From contig JABBOT010000013.1 of the NCBI GenBank assembly GCA_016165875.1, positions 12,993,435 through 13,057,434 of the forward strand: DNA of 64,000 nucleotides, written 5' to 3'. Origin of the DNA: Acanthopleura granulata. Taxonomy: Eukaryota; Mollusca; Polyplacophora; Chitonida; Chitonidae. The notes under the pieces were generated by a model. It was not told the DNA's origin. It did not search any database and worked only from the letters and a program-made list of their open reading frames with translations. The translations under genes were made by a program, and so were the position numbers. Shown here in pieces: positions 1 to 11,500 of this stretch (its first letter is position 1; every line of letters begins with the position of its first letter).

Positions 1-9
1 ATTTGTAAT

Positions 10-245
10 GTTCCCTGTTAAACATCTTTTTTCGTGTCTACTCGTGATTCCAGAGTTCAGATACACGTTCATCTACGCATAAAGGTTTCCTTCCACAATA
101 ATATTTGCCGGCGTCGTAATAATTACTGTTCCCTGTTAAACATCATTTCCGTGTCTCTACTTGTGATTCCAGGGTTCAGATACACGTTCATCCAAGTATA
201 AAGGTTTCCTTCCACGGTAATGTTGGTCGGCGTCGTATAAATGAA
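10..245 (+). repeat. 118-bp tandem duplication containing a SINE 3' piece
   Basis: A segment beginning GTTCCCTGTTAAACATC at 10 recurs at 128. Each copy ends with a degraded piece of the abundant SINE (TTTCCTTCCAC followed by a GGCGTCGTA-type motif), so the duplication happened after a SINE insertion. Confidence 0.75.
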
Positions 246-785
246 ATATTACTGAGTTTGGTGTTAAACACGCATACATAAATCTGCACAAAGGAAATAA
301 TTTCTTCATGTCTCTCCTTCGTCTGTTTCCAACCCCATTCATACGTTTGACTTCACATTTTACCGGTCGAGTATTTTCCGAGGACGCAAGGCAGTGCACT
401 CATCAACAATCCAAAAATTGCGGATTCTGTATGCAAATTAGGCAGTGATGACGTCACAAACGCACACTGGACTTTGTGCTCACGCCCCCCTATCTGCTCA
501 TTACGGACCCGAGGAGATCGCGCGATCAAATCTAGCTTTCGCTGCTGCAGCTGCAGTTTTAAGTCAGAAACTTTGTCAGCATCATGATGGAGAATGCCAT
601 TGGTTTATTCGTACTACAATTTGCTACACTCTAAAACCTGACTTCAGCGTTACACACGAAACAAAATAAATAAATAAATAAGCAAACATTCCCAGCAATG
701 CTCTACAGCATGACCTTCTTTCAAATAAAAAAGGATCCATGAATTTGCTTCTAAGTTACATTTTGAAACATTTTTGACAGCTAAG
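246..785. other. Flank without recognisable gene
   Basis: Only short open frames are present and none resembles a known protein. There is an (AATA)n run near 665-680, just before the satellite. Confidence 0.5.
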
Positions 786-3772
786 AGTGGTTCATAAAAT
801 ACCCGATTGTTAAGCATACAGTGGTAAAATACCCGAGTGATAAGCATACAGTGATAAAATACCCGAGTGATAAGCATACAGTGAAAAATACCCGAGTACT
901 AAGCATACAGTGATAAAATACCCGAGCGCTAAGCATACAGCGATAAAATACCCGAGTGCTCAGCAAGAAGTGATAATATACCCGAGTGCCCAGCATATAG
1001 TAATTAAATACCCGAGTGGTCAGCATAAAGTGATAAAATACCCGAGTGCTAAGCATACAGTGATAAAATACCCGAGCGCTAAGCATACAGCGATAAAATA
1101 CCCGAGCGCTAAGCATACAGCGATAAAATACCCGAGCGCTAAGCATACAGCGATAAAATACCCGAGTGCTCAGCAAGAAGTGATAAAATACCCGAGTGCT
1201 CAGCAAGAAGTGATAAAATACCCGAGTGCTCAGCAAGAAGTGATAAAATACCCGAGTGCTCAGCAAGAAGTGATAAAATACCCCAGTGCTCAGCAAGAAG
1301 TGATAAAATACCCGAGTGCTCAACAAGAAGTGATAAAATACCCGAGTGCTCAGCAAGAAGTGATAAAATACCCGAGTGCTCAGCACATAGTGATAAAATA
1401 CCCGAGTGCTCAACAAGAAGTGATAAAATACCCCAGTGCTCAGCAAGAAGTGATAAAATACCCCAGTGCTCAACAAGAAGTGATAAAATACCCGAGTGCT
1501 CAGCAAGAAGTGATAAAATACCCGAGTGCTCAGCAAGAAGTGATAAAATACCCGAGTGCTCAGCAAGAAGTGATAAAATACCCGAGTGCTCAGCAAGAAG
1601 TGATAAAATACCCGAGTGCTCAACAAGAAGTGATAAAATACCCGAGTGCTCAACAAGAAGTGATAAAATACCCGAGTGCTCAGCAAGAAGTGATAAAATA
1701 CCCGAGTGCTCAGCACATAGTGATAAAATACCCGAGTGCTCAGCAAGAAGTGATAAAATACCCGAGTGCTCAGCAAGAGTGATAAAATACCCGAGTGCTC
1801 AGCAAGAAGTGATAAAATACCCGAGTGCTCAACAAGAAGTGATAAAATACCCCAGTGCTCAGCAAGAAGTGATAAAATACCCGAGTGCTCAGCAAGAAGT
1901 GATAAAATACCCGAGTGCTCAGCAAGAAGTGATAAAATACCCGAGTGCTCAGCAAGAAGTGATAAAATACCCGAGTGCTCAGCAAGAAGTGATAAAATAC
2001 CCGAGTGCTCAGCAAGAATAAAATACCCGAGTGCTCAGCAAGAAGTGATAAAATACCCGAGTGCTCAGCAAGGAGTGATAAAATACCCGAGTGCTCAGCA
2101 AGAAGTGATAAAATACCCGAGTGCTCAGCAAGAAGTGATAAAATACCCGAGTGCTCAACAAGAAGTTGTAAAATACCCGAGTGCTCAACAAGAAGTTGTA
2201 AAATACCCGAGTGCTCAGCAAGAAGTGATAAAATACCCGAGTGCTCAGCACATAGTGATAAAATACCCGAGTGCTCAGCACATAGTGATAAAATACCCGA
2301 GTGCTCAGCACATAGTGATAAAATACCCGAGTGCTCAGCAAGAAGTTATAAAATACCCCAGTGCTCAGCAAGAAGTGATAAAATACCCGAGTGCTCAACA
2401 AGAAGTGATAAAATACCCCAGTGCTCAGCAAGAAGTGATAAAATACCCGAGTGCTCAGCAAGAAGTGATAAAATACCCGAGTGCTCAGCAAGAAGTGATA
2501 AAATACCCGAGTGCTCAGCAAGAAGTGATAAAATACCCGAGTGCTCAGCAAGAAGTGATAAAATACCCGAGTGCTCAGCAAGAAGTGATAAAATACCCGA
2601 GTGCTCAGCAAGGAGTGATAAAATACCCGAGTGCTCAGCAAGAAGTGATAAAATACCCGAGTGCTCAGCAAGAAGTGATAAAATACCCGAGTGCTCAACA
2701 AGAAGTTGTAAAATACCCGAGTGCTCAACAAGAAGTTGTAAAATACCCGAGTGCTCAGCAAGAAGTGATAAAATACCCGAGTGCTCAGCACATAGTGATA
2801 AAATACCCGAGTGCTCAGCACATAGTGATAAAATACCCGAGTGCTCAGCACATAGTGATAAAATACCCGAGTGCTCAGCAAGAAGTTATAAAATACCCGA
2901 GTGCTCAGCAAGAAGTGATAAAATACCCCAGTGCTCAACAAGAAGTTGTAAAATACCCGAGTGCTCAACAAGAAGTTGTAAAATACCCGAGTGCTCAGCA
3001 AGAAGTGATAAAATACCCGAGTGCTCAGCACATAGTGATAAAATACCCGAGTGCTCAGCACATAGTGATAAAATACCCGAGTGCTCAGCACATAGTGATA
3101 AAATACCCGAGTGCTCAGCAAGAAGTTATAAAATACCCCAGTGCTCAGCAAGAAGTGATAAAATACCCGAGTGCTCAACAAGAAGTGATAAAATACCCCA
3201 GTGCTCAGCAAGAAGTGATAAAATACCCGAGTGCTCAACAAGAAGTGATAAAATACCCCAGTGCTCAGCAAGAAGTGATAAAATACCCGAGTGCTCAGCA
3301 AGAAGTGATAAAATACCCGAGTGCTCAGCAAGAAGTGATAAAATACCCGAGTGCTCAGCAAGAAGTGATAAAATACCCGAGTGCTCAGCAAGAAGTGATA
3401 AAATACCCGAGTGCTCAGCAAGAAGTGATAAAATACCCGAGTGCTCAGCAAGAAGTGATAAAATACCCGAGTGCTCAGCAAGGAGTGATAAAATACCCGA
3501 GTGCTCAGCAAGAAGTGATAAAATACCCGAGTGCTCAGCAAGAAGTGATAAAATACCCGAGTGCTCAACAAGAAGTTGTAAAATACCCGAGTGCTCAACA
3601 AGAAGTTGTAAAATACCCGAGTGCTCAGCAAGAAGTGATAAAATACCCGAGTGCTCAGCACATAGTGATAAAATACCCGAGTGCTCAGCACATAGTGATA
3701 AAATACCCGAGTGCTCAGCACATAGTGATAAAATACCCGAGTGCTCAGCAAGAAGTTATAAAATACCCGAGG
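786..3772 (+). repeat. 30-bp satellite array, about 100 monomers, with higher-order structure
   Basis: The monomer contains GATAAAATACCCGAGTGCTC followed by AGCAAGAAGT and repeats every 30 bp. The left edge (786-1170) is the most diverged, with AAGCATACAG variants. Small deletions near 1777 and 2017 shift the phase. Marker monomers form a seven-monomer block (GTTGTA twice, one GATA, CATAGTGATA three times, GTTATA) that starts at 2161, 2701, 2941 and 3571, so larger segments have been copied within the array. A monomer reading AAGGAGTG lies 90 bp before the block in copies 1, 2 and 4 but not in copy 3. Because 30 is a multiple of three and the unit has few stops, long ORFs appear in two + frames and one - frame. 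The right edge is sharp, at GAGGTAAGG. Confidence 0.97.
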
Positions 3773-3847
3773 TAAGGTTAAACACTTTCTCGTAAACAGT
3801 GGCTACACGACATTCGGACACAGGACATACGATTTATGTACTGACGG

Positions 3848-3990
3848 CATGGTGTTACCATGGTGTTTTACGCCGTACTCAAGAATATTTCACTTTTACG
3901 TCGGTGGTCAGGCAGCATGATGATGATAGCGGGCGGGGGTGGGGGGGAGAGCTAGGGACAAAACCTCAACCACCGGCATGTTGTCTTAAA
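3848..3990 (-). repeat. SINE family 1, 3' part, degraded
   Basis: The plus strand reads GGTGTTTTACGCCGTACTCA, then AAGAATATTTCAC, the reverse complement of the family-1 tail. The centre is rewritten as a GATGATGATAG and G-rich stretch. Confidence 0.75.
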
Positions 3991-4104
3991 TTGAGAAAAC
4001 ACAGAAGATCTGATACAGAAGCAGCCAATGCTTGGCAGCCACATGCTAGGTAGCCATTGAGCTAGGCATGGGGACGATTAACCTCTCAGTGTTCTACCAC
4101 GGAA

Positions 4105-4165
4105 CTATAAAGATTTATTTATCTGATTGGTGTTTTACGCCGTACACAAGAATATTTCACTAGAC
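4105..4165 (-). repeat. SINE family 1 tail fragment
   Basis: The reverse complement carries the tail motif (AATATTCTTGTGTACGGCG, then TAAAACACC) followed by an A/T-rich end. Only about 60 bp remain. Confidence 0.7.
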
Positions 4166-5440
4166 AGTAAATTCTTTCATTTCAGATTGAAGTCTATTTA
4201 TAGCATAGGAGTAGAAACAAACACCTATTAGTCATGCCCTGATTGGCACGTGTCAGGGTATGTTATTCAACGGAAGAGCACGTCAATTTTCAGCGCACAC
4301 CGTATTCGATCGGCCCATAACATCATTTCAAAATGTCGCGTCACAGATGTCACGTGACGAAAGCGCTGCTTTTACATTGGCCACACTTTCCGCTCACGCT
4401 CGGTAAATAGTTCGCCTTCATGATGATTTTGTCTCTCGAGTTGAAAAACATGAAACATTTTCCTAAATACTTAAAAGTGAAAAGTGAAAAACTTGACAAA
4501 AACACCCGAAGAAATTAAGTGAAGTGCTTAGAAAACGGATACAAGTGGCGTTTTTCTAAGCAAATAGACTGTGGCTTAACATTACTCTGCGGTTTAAGTT
4601 CTTAGGTGGCAAACAGCGCATGACAACGAAAGTTAGTCAACGTAAAATTTAGCTTAAAGGTCGGCAATAAAACAGCCCAGGCATTAGAGTGAAACTCACC
4701 GGTGTGACAACCAGGCAACCAAGACGAAATCCAAAGCCTGACAACGAGAGATGAATATCACCATGCAGTCTCGCGCAGTTTCCTATTCAAACGACAAGAA
4801 CAAGACAAATACTGCCCGTTGTTACTCGGCAGAAAACTGCAAGAATGGATACATTTATATGCTACACTGAAGAGAAATGCCTGCAGCCAAGTGGACGACA
4901 GCACGTCAGCGTTAAAATTCATGTAAGACGTAATAACGTATTTAAATGAGATTTCCATCCTATCGGGGGAAAAAAACCGTGTTGAAGTGTAAAAATTTAC
5001 GATCTGGAAATTTGTGTTACAGGAACGGCATGTATCCCACAACGACGCCACAACCCACTGAAAAGGGAAGTGCGTAACGCCACATTAAATGTATTCGCAC
5101 TTATGTATCCCTCAAAAAAGCTGACCGTCTTTATTTGTCTGCGTTAAAAACACAAGACAGGTACAAATTTAGATATAAGTAGGGACAAGTGGTGCACCAT
5201 GGGTTAAACGGCTTTAAGTGAGCGGCGCGTGAGAATACACAAACTGTGTACGAGGATACACAAAATGTTAACAGGGTTGCTCGAGACCGGTTTAGCCTGT
5301 AACTCAATCGGCCTGACGGAAGTTATACATTATACATTGACTGCATTCATTAAGTACACATGCCCCCTACACTTACAAAGTAAACCCCTCCAACACGGAT
5401 GCACTGTAACCCAGCAAGTGTATACACACCTGTGTTAAAG

Positions 5441-5582
5441 ATGGCGCTGCGGTTCAACTGCAAGTCCCTTCTGCGATCGAACGCACTTCTCTTGCTAACG
5501 CTTCTGGGTGTGGCCGTGGGATTCGCTCTCGGATTTGCCCTCAGGCCAGCGAATCCATCATCCGATGCTAAAGTATGGATAG
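5441..5582 (+). CDS. SLC1 exon 1: N-terminus and TM1
   Basis: Encodes residues 1-47 plus one base. A basic start (MALRFNCKSLL) precedes a hydrophobic helix containing LLLLTLLGVAVGFALGF, then LRPANPSS, which corresponds to the ALRP step of animal EAATs. The donor is ATAG|GTAAG. Confidence 0.9.
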
Positions 5583-8500
5583 GTAAGATTCATATACAGT
5601 ATATCACGGCTTGATCTGAATACTCTCTCTTCCTCCCAGCCGTAAGGCAGCTCTCGAGACAACGAATCCATCATCCCGATGCTACGATTCACAACATCAT
5701 GACTTGAATCTGAATACACGCTCCATAACCAGGGTACGTAGATTATATCGCTGTCCTCATACCCACGAATACGAACCTCTCATTGTGAATAATGGAGACA
5801 TGCTTTTAAACAACAGACTGTACATTCCTATACATGCGCGAATATTGTGCATAGATTAATTCTGGCAGTGGCGATTTTAGGGTTGCTTAAAATATGAATC
5901 TGATGAGGAATTGCATGAATACAGTTGACATACCTTGTAATAGTAGACTACATGTCGATCTTGTGAAGAGGCTATGACTTATGTGGATTAAAGGTGGTGA
6001 CTGTTTTGTAATAAAAATGTTAAAATTAGATTCTTTTTACCATTATATTTGCAACTTGTCGAAAACACGATTCTCATAAGACCAGTAATAATGCAGCAAC
6101 GCCTTTTATGTAAACGAACAAGTTTCAAGGTATGTACGGGACACGTTAAGTTGCACGTCTCACTTGATGACCGAGTTTAGGCCTGTCTTACTGCTTCAGT
6201 GTTAAAACTCCTGACAACTCAAGCTGGATGTTTCCTGTTTAGAGTGTGTGGGGTTCGAATACACTTAACGTCCCCGGAATATTAGAGAGTTCCGGTTCGT
6301 CGGGGACAACCCACTTACAAAATCACTGCTCTCAAATAACCTTTCACGAGCTAGAAATTCTCTACGTCGTTCATCTTACTTACGATGTACGATTGTTTGA
6401 GATTGTAAATTTGAGATGCCTAAATAATGTTTACAAAAAAAAAGTTTCCACACCTGCCCGATTGCAAATATGATTTGTCTTTCTGTCAGAGAAGATTGTC
6501 TAACTTTGCTGTACTGATTGACTGGAATAAGCTTACCTGGTTTGTGCTTATCTATTAGTTAGTATTATTTATAACAACTGATGCCGAGTCACACCTTACA
6601 TAGCCATTAGCCTGCTTGACCATTGGCTTTGCGTACACCTTCAGGAACCCAGTCAACACGACAGTTAATATGAATGCTGTGCACGTCTTGCGGATCGAGT
6701 TTGTTATTCGGGGCTGTTGAGGTTATATGCCGGCCAGGTTTCGTCCAAGCATTAATAGAGCTGACGTCACTTTAACGGAGTGGTGTGACAGACAGCTTAT
6801 TATCACTTACTAAGTGTTAGTATCTATACTTCGAGATGGTCCTAAATTGTATGCCAAGGTCACATGTGTTTTGATTTAGTATAATTAAACGACCATGCAC
6901 CTGCCATCAGTTATACAATTAAAGCTTATTCCTCTTGTACTTTGTACACCGATAGACTATACGTGGGTTCCATAACAATAATAGAAAAGGTAAAGGCACC
7001 TCAGCGTCATTTTGGGAACAGTTTAAACAGCTAAAACCGCTTTTAGATACTTAACGTCTTCATTGTTAAGTCTGTAGTTCCTTGTTCTTATCCACAGGTC
7101 TGCCGGGTGAGATCTTTTTGCGGCTGTTGAAGATGATGATCATTCCACTAATCGTCTCCAGCGTCATTTCAGGTATACTCAAATCTTTTCTCTCCGTGCG
7201 CAATGCTATAAAGCTACTCCGTAAAAAATATGATGAAATGTAAACTGCTGTGATAACTTTTAAGATATATTTTTTCTAACTCAGTACGTGACGTCTCTTC
7301 AAAGAAAGTTCTTTGGTATTTATTTTTAAGGCATGCTGGCAGCGGATTTGAGTCCACATGACACATCCGGGTGTTATAGCGAGAATGAACAACGACTCAA
7401 GTGGAAAACTGGAAAAAAAATCTAAACTAGAATTGAATAAAATAAAAGGCCTGTGTGCACTCGAAACTGCTATCTAGCTAGTAATTTTATTTATATATTT
7501 ATTTGATTGGTGTTTTACGCCCTACTCAAGAATATTTCACTTATACGATGGCGGCCCGCATCATTGTGAGGAGAATACGGGCAGAGCCCGGGGGAAACCC
7601 ACCACCATCCGCAGGTTGCTGGTGGACCCTAACTTAAGAACCTTTCCGAGCTGTCAATTTAGCCAATCATAATCAATATTGTTGCAAGTGGGTCAACCGG
7701 ATGTCCCACACATCGGTTACATGTGTTCAATCTTTCTGTGACGTCATGACTTCACAATTACCTTCAGTGGAATGGAGTGAAAAGTAACGTTGTCACGAGA
7801 AGGGATAGTGGGGTATCACATGTGGTGGATCTATCCATCTGATAAGTGTTTAACGCCTGGATCAAGAATTATGCACTGAGACATGACGGTTATATTTTTT
7901 AATGGTAAAGACAACAGCAGAGTCTGTATCACCACATTCCTAACCAGTTACTTGACTAGCCCATTGATTTGAGCCATAAGCGAACCAAGGTTAGCTGGAT
8001 TCAAACTCGCGACTTCTTTGGTCCGATTCGTTTCTTACGATAATGATAATATACTGTTAATGTTGAGACTAACATACGATCTTACCGGATGTGGTGACCA
8101 TGTAGTTGAGCCATATCGGAAATTTCAAATGTTCTCAAGACGATATGGTTATTGTCCAAGTGGCGTTAAGCAGTGACCGTGAGAACAGTTTATTTTGTTC
8201 ATTCATTCTAAGATTTGCTATAACCTTGGAACTAACTCTGAAGGTATAGGTCAAAATACAAGTCGGCCCTTTGTCGGTATAATATGGCTAGGTGGGGCGT
8301 CATGATTAGCGTCTCCCATGGGCTCGGGTTTTCCAGTGACGCAACACTATAAATTTGCCGGATTTGAGTGGGGTCTGTCGGAATGTGACCGAGATTTGGT
8401 TGAGCCTGTCGTGATGTGACCGAAATATTGTTTTCAAAGCGACACTAACCCATTCTCCTCCTCTCCGCTCCCCCCCCCCAAAAGACGTAACCGACAGAAG

Positions 8501-11500
8501 CAAAAGATTTATGTTTAAATGGATAAATGACAGGATTTCAAGAGTGCTGTCTATACTCGCAACCTATAGCCATTGTTTACTCACCATATTTGTTCTATAT
8601 ATTCCAAAGCCCCTTAGGATAAATTGCCTGGTACGGTTGCCTCCCTCTACAGGTACGGCCTCTCTAGACCCCCGGTCTAACGGTAAGATCAGCTTGATCG
8701 CCCTGGGCTACATCATCGCCACCAACCTGCTGGGCTGTATCTTCGGTATCATTCTGGCTGTCACCATCAAACCAGGTAACAACAACAACATCAAAAACTA
8801 CAAGAACAAGGCCAAACGCAACAATTGCAACAAAGACAACAAGGAAAAGATCAAGGACAAACACAACATTAACAAACGGAAACACAACAACAACATGCAG
8901 AAACACATGTATTCCAATAGCCAACACAGCACCACTCCCATCAAACACTACACCAATTGCAAGGGCAAACTTAGTAATAACAACAACGACAACAACAACA
9001 TCAAGGACAAAAATAACTACTTCAGAACCATTAGAATAATCTACGAAACCTTACTCCTAGTTATTTAGGGACTAGGGAATCGGTCGCTTTTACGCAGTAC
9101 ACAAGAACAGTTTCAATTCTACGACGGCGGCCAGCATTACGATGGGAGGAAACCCGACAGAACTAGGTGGAAACCCACAACCACCCGCAGATTGCTGGCA
9201 GACCCTGTTGGGAATTTGTGGTTTAGTATCCTAATACCATCCCGACGGTAAGTCAAAATCGGGCTGTGTACGAAACTTGGTTCTGCCTATAACAGTGGGA
9301 GTCAGTGGGGAACTGAGATATTCAACTAGTGCTTTAAGTGTTTGCTTTGTCGACACAACCCGAAGCCTCTTATCTACCCCTATACAGGTCAGCAGACCGT
9401 GGCTAACAGCACGGCCCCTGTCCCCAGTACACAGGATCTCCAGACTCAGGACATTTTTGCCGACCTCATCAGGTAAAGTATTGACCCCATGGATAAGAAC
9501 GTTTCGGAGAATACGTTAAATGACTGTAAGCAATCTTAATGTGCCGAGAAGACCGTGGACATAGTTCGCTCATAAAAACCGCTCAGGAGAAAGGAAAACC
9601 TGAACAAGAAAAAAAATTACGCAGTTTGTTTCTTCTTCCTCGTGGTTTTAGTAGGCATAAATCGCTTAAAACTCGTCTCCATAGCTATCTGACATGCCGA
9701 AGATTCCAGGACCTGCGCAACCCTCCCCTGCTTGGCTGGGTTAATAATTTAGCTGCAGCCACCATCAAACGTTAAAAATATTTATGATTAACAAAACAAA
9801 AAGGGACTAATATGATATTTATCGCACCTGCCCATTCCAATTTTTAGTCACGAGAAATCCACTGAAAAGGTGTCTTCGGGCGTCAGAAATACCAGGCCTT
9901 ACAAAATACACCCATTACAAACAAAAACAAAAAGGGCTAAAGGTTGACTGAGCCATCTTTCCTGTTATAATTTTACTCAACAGGATCATCTGTAAGAGCT
10001 CCTGGGGCCAAGTCGAAACCTTGACCCTCGCCCACTGGGCAGGGATACACGTAGTAGTTCTACTGCATGAACGTCTCCTCTCCCCCCCCCCCTCACCCTA
10101 CCCCCACCAATCTAACGGTAAAACATGTGACGTTTCGCCGCTCTTGAACATTTCAATCGCTAGCTAGCATTGTTTAGGACTAAGAATAATTCCGTTTGCT
10201 TGCTGAAAAGTGGACTAAATGTCTGGGGTTTTGGAGTTACCGGAGTATGGGCCGCCCCAGGACCTTCGCCTCTTGAACTGGGGTAATCGATCCCCGCTAG
10301 GAAATTTCTAGCGACGCCTAATATGCTGTTTCTCGGCACAGGGATTCTAACTTTGACAAATTTTTCTTAATATGTTGCATTTTGAAGTTTGTTCCGAATT
10401 CATGTGATTAACAAAAAGCCTTGAAATCACTTTTCAAATGTTGACTTACGTTACAACTTGATACACTACACGTAAAATTACTATTTATTTCCGTGGATAG
10501 AATGTGACCGTTTGAAAAATTATCCCAACTTCTGCAAGGCTGCTGTATTTTTTTTATTCTTTTTAGAAATATTTTTCCGGACAACGTGGTGACGGCTTGT
10601 TTTCAGAAGGTAACCTTGATGACATCGAACCATGTTATTTACCTTCGTGAAGTCTTTTTAATCGGAAAGCTAAACATAAGATTTTTTAAGTTGGAATTCG
10701 TATTAATTGTGAAACATGAAACTTCATGTTACTTGACATAAATTCATTATAACATTTTCGTATATTTCGCTACAGACCCACTGTAATCGTTTCCGAAGAC
10801 TGCCCACCAAGACTTAATGGCTCAAAAAGCTTAGTTCTTTTGATGTTCTCTGAAATATCAACACTTGTTTTATTTAAAAAGATAATTAATAAAGTTATAT
10901 TTTTTTCATAGTCGGATTTTTCCAAGCTTCTCTCAGCTTTATGCACTATTTACATCTGTTATCTACCATTGGTCTCAGGCCCAGACTCAGTATAGGGAAA
11001 AGACGACAACTGAGAATACCACGATTTTAAACAGGAGATTAGGGACAACTTCCGGTTCGAATATTATTGGTGAGTTACTCACATACAGTTAATAATATTA
11101 CTGACATGCGAAATGTGAAATTTTATTAACAAATGCATTTTTTTCTCATCCCGTGTACATAATTTAGCATGAACCTTACCTAGTGCCCCGTGTAAGATGC
11201 GTAGACTGTGTGTGTTTGTCTCCTTGGATTCTGTTGTGGGTTATTAAGTGTCAGCCATCCGAAATGAACAATGTTCAACAACTGGGCTCTATTTGTTCGT
11301 AGATTGGTGTCAGCTCTCCGGAAAAAATTATGTTTAATGTTTCATTTTTTTATGTCTTCCAGTTAGCATTTCAGTTGTTTCTATTGTTCTATTGTTTCTA
11401 TTATAATGTGTGCTATTTAGTTTCATTTTTTCATCAGACATATCGGAAATTATTATCCGGTTGATATACAAAGTCCCCAAAATATAACATCTTGCCTCTC

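Larger units (their letters stand above)
3773..5440. other. Upstream flank of the SLC1 gene
   Basis: It holds two SINE pieces (3848-3990 and 4105-4165) and otherwise no recognisable gene. No convincing TATA box or CpG-rich core could be picked out by eye. The promoter and any 5' non-coding exon of the transporter probably lie here. Confidence 0.4.

Noticed and set aside
786..3772. CRISPR-like array
   Set aside because: Units are contiguous with no unique spacers, and the DNA is animal.
786..3796. Repeat-protein genes (long ORFs with 10-residue repeats)
   Set aside because: Several frames on both strands are open at once, which is explained by the 30-bp period. No start context, splice pattern or domain supports coding.
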